Shown: piece after piece, positions 8,718-18,611 of the stretch
How the letters are laid out: every line of letters begins with the position of its first letter
Position numbering within the stretch: the first letter of the stretch is position 1
From: Vallitalea longa
GTDB taxonomy: Bacteria; Bacillota; Clostridia; Lachnospirales; Vallitaleaceae
DNA: 64,000 bases
Direction: 5' to 3'
Assembly (NCBI RefSeq): GCF_027923465.1
Contig: NZ_BRLB01000007.1
Location: 62,001-126,000 of the forward strand
Translations under genes and position numbers: made by a program
The notes under the pieces: generated by a model
The model's database searches: none
Seen by the model: only the letters and a program-made list of their open reading frames with translations
Told to the model about the DNA's origin: nothing

Positions 8718-10062
8718 TCACTTCACCCTTTTGATTCTTTATGTGTATCCCCTCTAAAATACCTAACATTACAATAGACATTGTTAAAGATGTACCACCA
8801 GAACTTACGAAAGGTAACGTAACACCTGTAAGAGGAATAAGTTTCGTAACACCTGCAAGTATTAAAAACATCTGAAATGCAAAGGTACAACTGATTCCAC
8901 TTGCTAATAACATATAAAAATTGTCTTTTGCATTTTTAGCTATCTTGATACCACATAAGAAAAACAAAGCCATAATAGCAATTAATAATATAGAAAATAT
9001 ATTACCAAATTCTTCAGATATCGCTGCAAAAATAATATCTGTTTCAACAGCAGGTATTATTTTTGGCATTCCTTTTGTTAATCCTTTGCCCAACCATCCC
9101 CCTGCACCTATTGCAAAAAGTGATTGTGCTATTTGATATCCTTTTCTATCAATATCCATCCATGGATTGATCCATGCTTCTACTCTATCTCTAACATGAG
9201 AATAGAATCTATAAGCAACAAAAGCTCCCAAAATACCTCCTGATAGACCTCCTAAGAAATAAAAAGGCTTATTAGTGGAAATATATATTACAGAAATGAA
9301 TATTATAAAAAATATTAATGCAGTTCCTAGATCTTTTTGGTAAACCAGCAATACTATAAGTATTAATGATGGAATCGCTGCTATTACCACATGTATGATT
9401 TTATCTCTTTTTCTCATATATGCAGCTAAAAACAATATAAATAATATTTTAATTATCTCAGATGGCTGAATACTTAATTTGCCAATTAATATCCAGTTAG
9501 TTGCACCGTGTTTTTCAGTACCTACAAAAGTAACAGTAACAAGAAGTACAATAGATATCCCAATATATACCCATTCCAACTTATCGATAAAGGTTAACCT
9601 ATCAATAAATATTGGCACTATGATGGCCACCAAGTAACCCAGTACAGCTATCTTAAATTGTCTATATCCTACATTATAATCTATACGTGCCAAAATAATA
9701 AATGAAATAGATAGTAAATATAATGAGGTATTCCATAATAAATAATTGTTATTATATAATTTTTTCAAAATGAACCATAATATCATAAAAAATATGACTT
9801 GTTCCACATATAGAATTAATAAATCTAATTTATTGTTTTCAGATGCACCTATTAATAGCATAAACCCTAGAAAATGTGAAACCAATAAAGTAATCCTTTG
9901 ATTTTTTAAATAATATTCTTTTGTAAACGATTGTTTATTAGTTTTTTTACTTCTATCAGATTTATTGTATTTACTTCTATATATTTTGTAACATAGATAA
10001 GTAAAATATATTGCTAACAATATAAAAATAAATCTTGAAATATTAATAACCACATCTAACAT
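8683..10062 (-). CDS. FtsW/RodA/SpoVE-family peptidoglycan glycosyltransferase
   Basis: SEDS-family polymerase that builds glycan strands from lipid II with a partner PBP. The 459-aa protein has about ten membrane helices. Visible signatures are GATNWILIGKLSIQPSEIIK, YQKDLGTALIFF, DRVEAWINPWMD..GYQIAQSLFAIGAGG and a C-terminal LTGVTLPFVSSGGTS. The first 50 residues include an extra helix and a lysine-rich linker. The ATG (10060-10062) follows AGGTGG. The downstream PBP overlaps its 3' end, so this is a SEDS-PBP pair; whether it acts in division, elongation or sporulation cannot be decided. Confidence 0.92.
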   Translation of the reverse strand: MLDVVINISRFIFILLAIYFTYLCYKIYRSKYNKSDRSKKTNKQSFTKEYYLKNQRITLLVSHFLGFMLLIGASENNKLDLLILYVEQVIFFMILWFILKKLYNNNYLLWNTSLYLLSISFIILARIDYNVGYRQFKIAVLGYLVAIIVPIFIDRLTFIDKLEWVYIGISIVLLVTVTFVGTEKHGATNWILIGKLSIQPSEIIKILFILFLAAYMRKRDKIIHVVIAAIPSLILIVLLVYQKDLGTALIFFIIFISVIYISTNKPFYFLGGLSGGILGAFVAYRFYSHVRDRVEAWINPWMDIDRKGYQIAQSLFAIGAGGWLGKGLTKGMPKIIPAVETDIIFAAISEEFGNIFSILLIAIMALFFLCGIKIAKNAKDNFYMLLASGISCTFAFQMFLILAGVTKLIPLTGVTLPFVSSGGTSLTMSIVMLGILEGIHIKNQKGEVNGKKKTRKQKR

Positions 10063-10072
10063 ATGTTTCCAC

Positions 10073-12466
10073 CTACTCTATACCTCTTAAAAAGTGACCT
10101 CTATTGAATTCATCAATATCCAGTATACCTATTATATCTTTCGTATCATATTCGTTAACATTATATAGAATGCTATATAATAATTTTATGATTTTATAAA
10201 CATAATCTTTATTTTCATTGGTAAACTCTAGCCTTAAATTACTGATACCTAGATTATTAACTTTATTTAATTGATCTAACAATATTAATGGGCTTGAATT
10301 ATAAATGACATTAATACAATCAGTACATCTTCTGTCAATGAAAAATTTCTTACCATATCTATCTTTCAAATAATATTTTTTATTATTATAACATAAATTT
10401 TTGTTATTGCTACTATTATTTACTACACACTGTTTTGATACCATTAAAGGGAGATATCCATAAATCATGATTTCGGTATCATTTGTTTCCAATCCACTGA
10501 TATCTTTATAATGCAATTCTGGGGATAACGTTATTATTGAAGCTTTTTCCCTCCATGCATCTATAGTCTCATTATTTATTATATTCATGTTGTAATCAAT
10601 GACAATTTTTCTCTCAGTATCTTGAAGTAAATACATTTCACCATAAGTTCTAATCAAATAACCATCTATATCTAATTTCTTAATCTTATCTAATTTAGGT
10701 AAATATTTTTTTTGAATATCATAATCAAATATTCTTGGTAAAGCTATAAATATACTAGTATAGTGTTTTTTACACAGATCAATCATTTTCTTGATATCTT
10801 CTAACTCTACTAATTCACTTTCCACATACACATTCTTTACATTAAAATATTTTATTACTTCTAGTTGATCCAAATTTCTAATTAGTATATTTACATTAGC
10901 TTCATTAGTTAGCTTGTTTGGTTCAATAATCTTATGCCTATTTATTTCAATTAATTTTTTTGAATATTTCATAAGAATGCTATTTGTTAATTTTTCAATG
11001 GCATTTCTCCTTATTTTGTTTATCTCGCTAATTGGAATGAATATATCATCATCAATATCAATGTAAGTAAAATCAAATTCAAAAGGATACTCACCTGTTT
11101 TTTTTAGTTGTTTTATTATCCTATCAATGGATACAGACTGATTTTTGGCTCTTTCAATTACACACCCTGTTTCTTTAACATAATAATCGTTATATGTTAG
11201 TTCCAAAGAAATAGGAGTATTTATTCTAGCTTTAATAGTAGCCTTGACTTTTAATTTCTTATTTATCTTTATAGTATTATCATTTATTTCATTATAAGCC
11301 TTTTTATTTTTTATTCTATAGACTGAGTTACCAACCATAATATTACTATTATAATCTCTTAATGTAATAACTTTTTCATTTGAATCGTTTTTTATGGAAA
11401 CACAATGGAATTGCTCATTACTTGTCCATATTTCTAATTTGTCACCTTTGTTAACCATATTATTCAACTTTATCTTAATAGTCTTATTCTTCTTATTGAC
11501 ATTAATAATTTCCCCAATATATACACCTTGATTATTAGGCTTTATCATTGACATCATATTCAATCTACTCTTATAGTAACCTTCAGAAAATCCACCTCTA
11601 TTGTATATTTCAAGAAGTTTTTTTTCGTCTTCTTTATCTACCTTGTATTTTTCTTTATTACATAAGTATCTATCTATATACTTTCTATATATCGATGTAA
11701 CAGAAGCAACATATTCCGGACTTTTCATTCTGCCCTCGATCTTAAATGAAGTTATCCCTGCTTTCATCAAATCAGGTAATAATCTAATAGTACATATATC
11801 TTTTGGACTTAACAAGTATTTCCCATTGGAGAGATTCAATCTGTTTTTCTCTTCATACAATGAATACGGTAACCTGCATGTTCCTGCACACCTACCTCTA
11901 TTGCCACTTCTACCTCCTAATATGGAACTCATTAGACATTGACCTGAATATGAATAACATAATGCTCCGTGAACGAAACATTCTATTTCTGTATCTATAT
12001 TATTGGTAATGTATTCTATTTCATCTAGACTTAGTTCTCTACTAAGCACTACACGTTTAAATCCTAATTCTGTAAGATATTTAACTCCGTTTAGATTATG
12101 GATTGTCATTTGGGTACTTGCATGTATTTCAAGATCATTAAATGTTTCTTTTATAAGTTTGCTGATACCATAATCTTGAACAATTATTGCATCGACTCCC
12201 GCTCCATAAATAATATTTATGTATTCAAGAAGCTTATCTATCTCTTTATCTTTAAATAGAGTATTAACAGTTATATATATCTTTACACCTCTTAGGTGGC
12301 AATAATTAATGGCTTCAATTAGTTCTTCTGTGTCAAAGTTAGAGGCATAAGCTCTAGCACTAAATTGTTTACCACCAACATATACTGCATCACATCCAGC
12401 ATTTATTGCAGCAACCATACTTTCAAATGAACCTGCTGGAGATAATAATTCTGGTTTCTTATTCAT
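10073..12466 (-). CDS. U32-family peptidase/RNA hydroxylation protein (RlhA/TrhP-like)
   Basis: 797 aa. It begins KPELLSPAGSFESMVAAINAGCDAVYVGG, the U32 opening. Then come HASTQMTIHN, FVHGALCYSYSGQCLMSS, GGRSGNRGRCAGTCRLPY (cysteine cluster) and FKIEGRMKSPEYV. A further cysteine pair lies near residue 715 (RRCTDCINV). The length and the long C-terminal part (DUF3656-like) resemble Escherichia coli RlhA, which makes 5-hydroxycytidine in 23S rRNA; shorter relatives (TrhP) hydroxylate tRNA U34. Older annotation as collagenase-like protease is doubtful for this branch. The start ATG follows AAAGGTG. It lies between zapA and ftsW/rodA on the same strand. Confidence 0.88.
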   Translation of the reverse strand: MNKKPELLSPAGSFESMVAAINAGCDAVYVGGKQFSARAYASNFDTEELIEAINYCHLRGVKIYITVNTLFKDKEIDKLLEYINIIYGAGVDAIIVQDYGISKLIKETFNDLEIHASTQMTIHNLNGVKYLTELGFKRVVLSRELSLDEIEYITNNIDTEIECFVHGALCYSYSGQCLMSSILGGRSGNRGRCAGTCRLPYSLYEEKNRLNLSNGKYLLSPKDICTIRLLPDLMKAGITSFKIEGRMKSPEYVASVTSIYRKYIDRYLCNKEKYKVDKEDEKKLLEIYNRGGFSEGYYKSRLNMMSMIKPNNQGVYIGEIINVNKKNKTIKIKLNNMVNKGDKLEIWTSNEQFHCVSIKNDSNEKVITLRDYNSNIMVGNSVYRIKNKKAYNEINDNTIKINKKLKVKATIKARINTPISLELTYNDYYVKETGCVIERAKNQSVSIDRIIKQLKKTGEYPFEFDFTYIDIDDDIFIPISEINKIRRNAIEKLTNSILMKYSKKLIEINRHKIIEPNKLTNEANVNILIRNLDQLEVIKYFNVKNVYVESELVELEDIKKMIDLCKKHYTSIFIALPRIFDYDIQKKYLPKLDKIKKLDIDGYLIRTYGEMYLLQDTERKIVIDYNMNIINNETIDAWREKASIITLSPELHYKDISGLETNDTEIMIYGYLPLMVSKQCVVNNSSNNKNLCYNNKKYYLKDRYGKKFFIDRRCTDCINVIYNSSPLILLDQLNKVNNLGISNLRLEFTNENKDYVYKIIKLLYSILYNVNEYDTKDIIGILDIDEFNRGHFLRGIE

Positions 12467-12513
12467 AATTTAACACCTTTCTAAAAACAAAAGTAGTAAT
12501 ATACATTATATTA

Positions 12514-12942
12514 CTACTCGTTTTCTAAATCAAATGTTTCTATATATTCATCTAGTTCAGCCTTGTAATTTTCCATGTCTTCTTGAAATTTATCTGCACG
12601 TTCAATTAATTCAGCTTTTTCTTTTTCTAATTTATGTATTGTTTTATTAAGTTCTTCAATTTCAAGTTCTTTTTGTTGGATTAGTTCATCTTTTAATTTA
12701 AATGATTTATTTATATCATTAGTATCTTCTTTTGCCTTAAAGTAATCATCAGCAATATTGATTGCTAATAATATAGACATCAATCTAGTATTAAGAAATT
12801 GTCCGTTTTCCGAAGCCTTTAGTTCATCTAGTTTATTATTGATATAAAGAGCCACTCTTTGAATATATTCTTCACTTTCATTTCCTGATAATGTATAGAC
12901 ATTACCTCCAATTATGACTTTTGTATTATTCTTCGGTGACAT
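12514..12942 (-). CDS. zapA: Cell-division protein ZapA
   Basis: ZapA binds FtsZ filaments and bundles them at the division site. The 142-aa protein shows the family opening KVIIGGNVYTLSGNESEEYIQRVALYINNKLDEL and MSILLAINIADDYFKAKE. A charged coiled coil follows from about residue 80 to the end (KELEIEELNKTIHKLEKEK). The ribosome site AAGGGGG precedes the ATG. It sits at the head of the U32-ftsW-pbp gene line. Confidence 0.9.
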   Translation of the reverse strand: MSPKNNTKVIIGGNVYTLSGNESEEYIQRVALYINNKLDELKASENGQFLNTRLMSILLAINIADDYFKAKEDTNDINKSFKLKDELIQQKELEIEELNKTIHKLEKEKAELIERADKFQEDMENYKAELDEYIETFDLENE

Positions 12943-13081
12943 ACTAGACCCCCTTTACTAGCATATTAAAGCTTGTTTTACTATTAGCATAACCAATAAA
13001 CTATAAATATCTATTACAACATTTAGTACAGCTTCAATGGTTTAACTATTAATTATATTTAATGTTATTATAGCACAAAGA

Positions 13082-13111
13082 AACAATAATTGACAATTAA
13101 GAATTATTGTT
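13082..13111 (-). terminator. Hairpin behind the winged-helix regulator gene
   Basis: A perfect 10-bp inverted repeat, AACAATAATT / AATTATTGTT, with a 10-base loop, lies about 67 bases past the stop of the gene at 13178-13699 and upstream of zapA. On the minus strand it is followed by TTTCTTTG. It is probably a terminator, although the stem is all AT-rich and weak. Confidence 0.45.
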
Positions 13112-13177
13112 CCTAAACATATATCTTTAAGTTTTATTATAACATAATAAATCTACTTTAACACGTATTAACTATAA

Positions 13178-13699
13178 TTAAACTACATTACTTAATACAT
13201 TAAGCACCTTATTATTATCCATTGTCACTCCTTCAGCATTATTCCAAGTTATAATTATTCCTTCGGCATTATTAACCTCATTCAATGTATCAACTTCAAA
13301 ATATTTTATGCCATAAAGTCTTTTTGCCTCAATGACACTCATTTTCACTATTTTATACACTTCATCATGTTGACCGAATAGATAAAAATCAAAGTATCCT
13401 TTATCAATCTGTTCTTCAATGATTTTTTTTGTCATTTGTCTAACTCTACTTATCATTTTATAACTCACTACTACTTCATCATATGTTTTTAAGTCTTTTT
13501 CTTTTTTACCTAAAGGAGTAATAATGTATTTCAAAGACCTAGAGTTGATTTGTCTTACATTGATATATCCTTTATTAATCATGTCTTGTACTATGCTATT
13601 TATCAAACCAAGAGATAGACCTAATTCTTTAGCTAGTTGTCTTTGGGTCACATGTTCATTATTACTAATTTCACTTAATAATTGTAATTCTCTATCCAT
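13178..13699 (-). CDS. MarR-like winged-helix transcription regulator
   Basis: 173 aa. Residues 1-65 form a winged helix-turn-helix: LLSEISNNEHVTQRQLAKELGLSLGLINSIVQDMINKG is a classic HTH, followed by a wing with a basic tip (NVRQINSRSLKYIITPLG). The rest (about 70-173) is an alpha/beta domain that I do not recognise; it contains FYLFGQHDEVYKIVKMS and IIITWNNAEG. It may be related to the regulators found with cell-surface polysaccharide genes. The ATG follows GGGGGGCATT. It lies 90 bases downstream of ruvB on the same strand; target genes cannot be told. Confidence 0.75.
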   Translation of the reverse strand: MDRELQLLSEISNNEHVTQRQLAKELGLSLGLINSIVQDMINKGYINVRQINSRSLKYIITPLGKKEKDLKTYDEVVVSYKMISRVRQMTKKIIEEQIDKGYFDFYLFGQHDEVYKIVKMSVIEAKRLYGIKYFEVDTLNEVNNAEGIIITWNNAEGVTMDNNKVLNVLSNVV

Positions 13700-13789
13700 A
13701 ATGCCCCCCTGTTATTTATATATAAATTTATAGCCTGTACTACTTATAACTACAGTTTATATCAATTGGAAATAATTGTCAATAATTTG

Positions 13790-14800
13790 TTAAGTATTAT
13801 CATTATTATCAAAAATAATTCCAAAATGTTTATAACATAAAGGTGTAACTACCCTTCCTCTTGGTGTTCTGTTAATATAACCTAACTGAATTAAATATGG
13901 TTCATAAACATCTTCAACTGTTCCTGATTCTTCTCCGATAGTTGCTGCAAGAGTATCTAGACCTACAGGTCCTCCATTATATTTTTCTATCATAGCAAGT
14001 AACATTTTTCTATCATTCTTATCTAAACCGCTTTTATCAACATCTAATAGATCAAGTGCATAATCAGCTACTTCTTTTGTAATATCTCCCTCATACTTAA
14101 CTTGAGCAAAATCCCTTACACGTTTTAGCAACCTGTTTGCAAGTCTTGGTGTTCCCCTTGATCTTCTTGCAATTTCTACAGCACCTTTCTCATCTATTTC
14201 AATATCAAGTACTTCTGCTGACCTTTTTACGATATGAGTCAGTTCATCTAGAGTATAGAATTCCAATTTATTAATTACACCAAACCTGTCTCTTAAAGGA
14301 GATGTTAAAAGTCCTATACGAGTTGTTGCACCAACTAATGTAAATTTAGGAAGGTCAAGCCTTATAGATCTTGCTGATGGACCTTTTCCAATGACTATGT
14401 CAATAACGAAATCTTCCATGGCAGGATACATAACTTCCTCTACCTGTCTATTGAGTCTATGTATTTCATCAATAAATAGTATATCTCCCTCTTGCAGATT
14501 ATTGAGTATCGCTGCCATATCTCCTGGTTTCTCTATAGCCGGACCAGAAGTTATTTTCAGATTGACTCCCATTTCATTTGCTATGATGCATGATAAAGTG
14601 GTTTTTCCTAATCCTGGAGGACCATATAGTAATACATGATCTAATGGTTCCTCTCTAAGCTTAGCTGCCTCTATAAATACTTTCATATTTTCTTTTGCTT
14701 TCGCTTGTCCTATATAATCTGATAGTAATTTAGGTCTCAGATTCTGTTCTATCTTAAGATCTTCATCAATTAGTTCCGTTGTTATTATTCTTTTATCCAT
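13790..14800 (-). CDS. ruvB: Holliday-junction branch-migration helicase RuvB
   Basis: Hexameric AAA+ motor that drives branch migration with RuvA. It is 336 aa from the ATG at 14798-14800, chosen because AAAGGAG lies 10 bases upstream; an in-frame TTG two codons earlier has no suitable site. Motifs are Walker [11 protein letters not shown], Walker [10 protein letters not shown], sensor 1 [18 protein letters not shown] (arginine finger region) and a C-terminal winged helix [26 protein letters not shown], which is diagnostic of RuvB. It is 25 bases behind ruvA and is transcribed from the SOS-type promoter in front of ruvA. Confidence 0.98.
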   Translation of the reverse strand: MDKRIITTELIDEDLKIEQNLRPKLLSDYIGQAKAKENMKVFIEAAKLREEPLDHVLLYGPPGLGKTTLSCIIANEMGVNLKITSGPAIEKPGDMAAILNNLQEGDILFIDEIHRLNRQVEEVMYPAMEDFVIDIVIGKGPSARSIRLDLPKFTLVGATTRIGLLTSPLRDRFGVINKLEFYTLDELTHIVKRSAEVLDIEIDEKGAVEIARRSRGTPRLANRLLKRVRDFAQVKYEGDITKEVADYALDLLDVDKSGLDKNDRKMLLAMIEKYNGGPVGLDTLAATIGEESGTVEDVYEPYLIQLGYINRTPRGRVVTPLCYKHFGIIFDNNDNT

Positions 14801-14825
14801 TATCAATTGACTCCTTTGACGGCCA

Positions 14826-15437
14826 TTAAAAGTTTGCTAATTTTCCTAATGCACCTTTAATAATTTCTTCTACAGTTGTTGTCTCTGTTATATTAACTGT
14901 TCTTACAGCTTTCACTGCTTCAGTACTTGTATATCCAAGAGCAACTAATGCCGCAATTGCATCATTTTTAACAGTAGATGATAATGTGACTTGACTATTA
15001 TCAACTTCTGAACTTACATTATCCATGTAATCTTTCAGTTTCAATTTATCCTTTAGCTCCAATATTAATTTTTGAGCTGTTTTCTTGCCTATACCAGGTG
15101 CTTTAGATATAGTTTTTACATCATCAGCAATAACAGCAAATCTCAATTCATCAGGAGTAATAGTAGATAATACACCCAGAGCCCCTTTCGGTCCTATACC
15201 ATTAACTGTTATTAACTTCTTGAATACTTCTAGATCATCTCTTGTCAGAAATCCATATAATAACATAGCATCTTCACGAACGTATAAATAAGTATGCATT
15301 TTAACACTTTCACCAATACTAGGTAAATTCTGCATTGCTGATATAGATATTTTTATCTCATAGCCTATATTTTGAGCCTCAATAATTATAAAATCATCAC
15401 CAATATATTCTAGAGTTCCTTTTATGTACGAAATCAA
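14826..15437 (-). CDS. ruvA: Holliday-junction binding protein RuvA
   Basis: Binds four-way junctions and loads RuvB. 203 aa, the usual length. It begins [28 protein letters not shown], with the two helix-hairpin-helix motifs [10 protein letters not shown] and [13 protein letters not shown]. The C-terminal RuvB-binding domain includes [20 protein letters not shown]. The start is a TTG at 15435-15437 with AGGTGG close upstream; it gives the normal RuvA N-terminus and no ATG fits. First gene of ruvAB. Confidence 0.98.
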   Translation of the reverse strand: MISYIKGTLEYIGDDFIIIEAQNIGYEIKISISAMQNLPSIGESVKMHTYLYVREDAMLLYGFLTRDDLEVFKKLITVNGIGPKGALGVLSTITPDELRFAVIADDVKTISKAPGIGKKTAQKLILELKDKLKLKDYMDNVSSEVDNSQVTLSSTVKNDAIAALVALGYTSTEAVKAVRTVNITETTTVEEIIKGALGKLANF

Positions 15438-15467
15438 TTTACCACCTACTTTTACAATATTGTGTTA

Positions 15468-15481
15468 GGAACGTTTGTTCC
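15468..15481 (-). promoter_or_regulatory. LexA (SOS) box in front of ruvAB
   Basis: GGAACGTTTGTTCC is a perfect palindrome at its arms and contains GAAC-N4-GTTC, the core of the Gram-positive LexA site. It starts two bases downstream of the ruvA -10 hexamer, so bound LexA would cover the transcription start. It lies about 30 bases upstream of the ruvA start codon. Confidence 0.8.
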
Positions 15482-15482
15482 T

Positions 15483-15511
15483 ATTATACTTGATTTTGCC
15501 ATTCATTACAA
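15483..15511 (-). promoter_or_regulatory. ruvAB promoter
   Basis: On the minus strand, TTGTAA (15506-15511), a 17-base spacer, then TATAAT (15483-15488). The -10 is perfect and the -35 matches at four of six positions. The LexA box lies immediately downstream. Confidence 0.65.
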
Positions 15512-15623
15512 GTTTTACTAAAACATTCAATTAAATATTTTTTACTTAATGAACTTTGACTAACTGATATTCAATTTGGTAATAACTATAATATATTTTA
15601 ATACATTCTAGGAGGGATTACAC

Positions 15624-17153
15624 TTGTATGAATATGACTCATATTGGATTAAATCAACACCTACTACGAATTATGATGAACTAGTAGAAGATGTTTCTGT
15701 AGACTGTGTTGTCATTGGAGGCGGTATTACAGGAATTACTACTGCTTTTCTTTTGCAACAACAAGGTCTCAAAACGATTATAATAGAAAAAGAAAAAATA
15801 TGTCTAGGAACTACTGGACATACAACTGGTAAAATAACTTCCCAACATAATCTAATTTACTCATATCTTATAGACAATTTTGGTGAAAAATTAGCGAAAC
15901 AATATGCTGATGCTAATCAACAAGCAATAAGGTTCATTATTGATTTGGTAGGTAAATATAATATTGACTGTGATCTTAATATAGAACCATCTTACGTCTA
16001 TACTACAGATGAATATAACAATATTTTAATCAACAAAGAACTAGTGGCGGCACTAAGCCTAGGTTTGCCTGCGGAATTTGTTGACTCTACTGACCTTCCT
16101 TTTGGTATTGACGGAGGAATACGTTTTTTGGAACAGGCTCAATTTCATCCAAGAAAATACATCTTAGAATTAGCACGTCTTTTTGTGAAAAACGGGGGTA
16201 AGATATATGAAAATACACAAGCTATAGATATTGACCCCAAAAAGAGTATTGTAACTACTGATTCTAATACGATTACTGCTAATAACATAATTATAGCCAC
16301 TCACTATCCTTTTTTCTCAAAAGGTCATTTATATTTTGCTAGAATGTCACCTTATACTTCATATGTTATAGGTATTGATGGCAAATCCAAGTTAAAAAAA
16401 GGAATGTATATAAGCTGTGATAGAAATACTCGTTCTTTTAGATATACAGAAGATGCCAATGATAGATTATTACTAATAGGTGGTCAAACTCATAAAACCG
16501 GTCAGAGTGAAAATGAAGATGAAAATAATAATTATAAGATCCTCATGGATTATGCTAATGAATTATACTGTGATGTAACTATGCAATGTAAATGGTCTGC
16601 CCAAGATTATATCACCATAGACAAAATTCCTTATATTGGTTTATTGAATGAAGATTATAATAATATTTATGTAGCAACAGGATATGGTAAATGGGGGATG
16701 ACCAATGGTACAGTAGCAGCTATGATCATAAAGGATTTAATAGTAGAAGGTACTAACCCTTGGCAAGATATTTTTAATCCTTCACGTACTTTTACAATGG
16801 ACAGTATTAAAAATATGTTTACTGACTCAGTAAATTCTGGCAGTGAATTCATAACTAGTAGATATAAAGTAACTTCTGAAGAAATTGACAGGATAAAACC
16901 AACTGAAGGTATAGTTATTAAAGTTAACAATAGAACCATTGGTGCTTATCGTGATGAGAATAATAAATTATATTTAGTAGACACTACTTGTCCACATATG
17001 AAATGCAAATTACAATTTAATGATGCTGAAAAAACATGGGATTGCCCATGTCATGGTTCACGTTTTAATTATGATGGAACATTTATAGATGGTCCGGCTA
17101 ATGAAAATCTAAAAAGAATTGAATTGGATGTTGATGATTATGAAGAAGAATAA
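15624..17153 (+). CDS. FAD-dependent oxidoreductase with C-terminal Rieske [2Fe-2S] domain
   Basis: 509 aa. Residues 20-400 form a DAO-like FAD domain: VDCVVIGGGITGITTAFLLQQQG is the dinucleotide-binding strand-turn-helix, followed by IIIEKE and GTTGHTTGKITSQH. The Rieske domain (about 415-505) has CPHMKC and CPCHGSRF, the CxH...CxxH ligand set for a [2Fe-2S] cluster. Such proteins are annotated as glycine/D-amino acid oxidases fused to Rieske domains in clostridia and bacilli; the natural substrate is unknown. The start is TTG at 15624 with AGGAGG and an 8-base spacer. It overlaps the next gene by 14 bases. Confidence 0.88.
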   Translation: MYEYDSYWIKSTPTTNYDELVEDVSVDCVVIGGGITGITTAFLLQQQGLKTIIIEKEKICLGTTGHTTGKITSQHNLIYSYLIDNFGEKLAKQYADANQQAIRFIIDLVGKYNIDCDLNIEPSYVYTTDEYNNILINKELVAALSLGLPAEFVDSTDLPFGIDGGIRFLEQAQFHPRKYILELARLFVKNGGKIYENTQAIDIDPKKSIVTTDSNTITANNIIIATHYPFFSKGHLYFARMSPYTSYVIGIDGKSKLKKGMYISCDRNTRSFRYTEDANDRLLLIGGQTHKTGQSENEDENNNYKILMDYANELYCDVTMQCKWSAQDYITIDKIPYIGLLNEDYNNIYVATGYGKWGMTNGTVAAMIIKDLIVEGTNPWQDIFNPSRTFTMDSIKNMFTDSVNSGSEFITSRYKVTSEEIDRIKPTEGIVIKVNNRTIGAYRDENNKLYLVDTTCPHMKCKLQFNDAEKTWDCPCHGSRFNYDGTFIDGPANENLKRIELDVDDYEEE

Positions 17154-18096
17154 ACTGTATAAACTTTATAATCCCATTTGTGTACAAGGTAATATAAATA
17201 AAAGGCATTATTTTGAAGGTTGGTATTACAAATGTGTAGATGCTGACAATAATTATTCTTGTTCATTTATCCCAGGGTTTTCAACTAGTAATAACCATTA
17301 TAAACGTCATGCATTCATTCAGTTCATTGACAATTCGAATAATTTCCCAATATACATTCCATATCCGATAAAATCATTTTCATACTCTGATAAACCCTTT
17401 GTTATTAATATTGGTAACTGTATTTTTTCACAATCCCGAATAATAGTTAATATTGAACATATCCATTATAATATTAAAGGTAAAATTATTCTTGGCGAAT
17501 TTACAGATATAAAAAGAAATGTAAAGTTACCTACAATTATGGGATATTATCGATATATTCCGTTTATGGAATGCTTTCACAGCTTGATTAGTTTATCTCA
17601 TTCTCTGAAAGGTTATCTGAATGTTAACGGCAAGGTTATCAATTTTAATAATGGTACCGGATATCTAGAAAAAGATTTCGGTACATCTTTTCCAAAACAG
17701 TGGGTGTGGATACATTCAAATACATTTGCAAACAGCAATACAAGTTTAATGTGTTCCATAGCATCTATACCTTTTGTCAAACGGACTTTTACAGGATTAA
17801 TATGTGTAGTATATGTTAATGGTAAAGAATATAGATTCGCAACCTATCTAAATGCTAGAATAAAGAAATTGCTGTGTTCGAGAAATAAGCTACATGTAGA
17901 GATTACTCAAGGTAATTACACATTGCAGATAAATACCTTTTGTAGTAATAACAATATACTCACAGCACCTAAAAATGGAGATATGAATAGGAAAATCATC
18001 GAAAGTATGTCTGCAAAAATCAAAGTAAAATTAATTCATAGTAATAATATTGTTTTAGAAGATATTTCTTGTAATGGATGTGTGGAATATAATTAA
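17140..18096 (+). CDS. Tocopherol-cyclase-like (lipocalin-type) protein
   Basis: About 318 aa. It opens with KLYNPICVQGNINKRHYFEGWYYK, where HYFEGWYYK is the hallmark of the tocopherol cyclase family. SFIPGF, YLEKDFGTSFPKQWVWIHSN and a beta-rich body follow. In plants and cyanobacteria the family closes the chromanol ring of tocopherol; in anaerobic Firmicutes no such pathway is expected, so the role is unknown and may be lipid binding. No clean ribosome site is visible. The ATG at 17140 is my choice, but in-frame ATGs at 17128 and 17134 are equally possible. It overlaps the 3' end of the FAD/Rieske gene, so the two are probably translated together. Confidence 0.75.
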   Translation: MKKNKLYKLYNPICVQGNINKRHYFEGWYYKCVDADNNYSCSFIPGFSTSNNHYKRHAFIQFIDNSNNFPIYIPYPIKSFSYSDKPFVINIGNCIFSQSRIIVNIEHIHYNIKGKIILGEFTDIKRNVKLPTIMGYYRYIPFMECFHSLISLSHSLKGYLNVNGKVINFNNGTGYLEKDFGTSFPKQWVWIHSNTFANSNTSLMCSIASIPFVKRTFTGLICVVYVNGKEYRFATYLNARIKKLLCSRNKLHVEITQGNYTLQINTFCSNNNILTAPKNGDMNRKIIESMSAKIKVKLIHSNNIVLEDISCNGCVEYN

Positions 18097-18110
18097 TATT
18101 CCACACTTTT
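18080..18110 (+). terminator. Terminator overlapping the stop codon of the tocopherol-cyclase-like gene
   Basis: GTGTGGAATAT and ATATTCCACAC form a perfect 11-bp stem with loop AATTA, followed by a T run on the plus strand. The left arm lies in the coding sequence and the stop codon is in the loop/arm. The convergent NUDIX gene ends at the same place, so the hairpin can serve both strands. Confidence 0.8.
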
Positions 18111-18577
18111 TAGACTGATTCATTAGTAATCTTATTAACTATGTCATTTACAATACATTTAACAGGCTTACTTATATTTTTAGGCAAATTGTTAACATCA
18201 AAAAATCTAATGTCTTTACTTTCTATTCCATCTATTTTTATTTTGCCTTCGTATGTTCTAGTATAATAAGTTATGCAAATATAATATACCTCATCTCCAT
18301 TGGGATAAGTGTAATGTTGATCTTCACCGGAATAAATATTAAATAGCTTAAGATCATAAGCTGTCAATCCAGTTTCTTCGAATACTTCTCTTCTTGCAGC
18401 TTCTTCTACTGTTTCTCCTAATTCTATAACACCACCAGGTAGTCCCCAAGTATCATTATCAGTCCTATGTTGCATCAGGAACCTATTATTATTATCAATT
18501 AAGACAGCACCTGATGTACTGAGTATTATAGGTCTATTACCAACCTCTTTTCTTAATTCATGTATGTAATCACTCAT
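18110..18577 (-). CDS. NUDIX hydrolase
   Basis: 155 aa with the full NUDIX box GGVIELGETVEEAARREVFEETG (about residues 47-69), preceded by DTWGLPGG. The N-terminal part (YIHELRKEVGNRPIILSTSGAVLID) is typical of a common Firmicute subgroup. YTYPNGDEVYYICITYYTRT fits enzymes acting on nucleotide derivatives, but the substrate is open. The start follows GGAGGTATACA. It lies 34 bases downstream of another NUDIX gene, so the two form a small operon. Confidence 0.88.
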   Translation of the reverse strand: MSDYIHELRKEVGNRPIILSTSGAVLIDNNNRFLMQHRTDNDTWGLPGGVIELGETVEEAARREVFEETGLTAYDLKLFNIYSGEDQHYTYPNGDEVYYICITYYTRTYEGKIKIDGIESKDIRFFDVNNLPKNISKPVKCIVNDIVNKITNESV

Positions 18578-18611
18578 TGTATACCTCCATAGTTCATATT
18601 CTTATAGTAAC

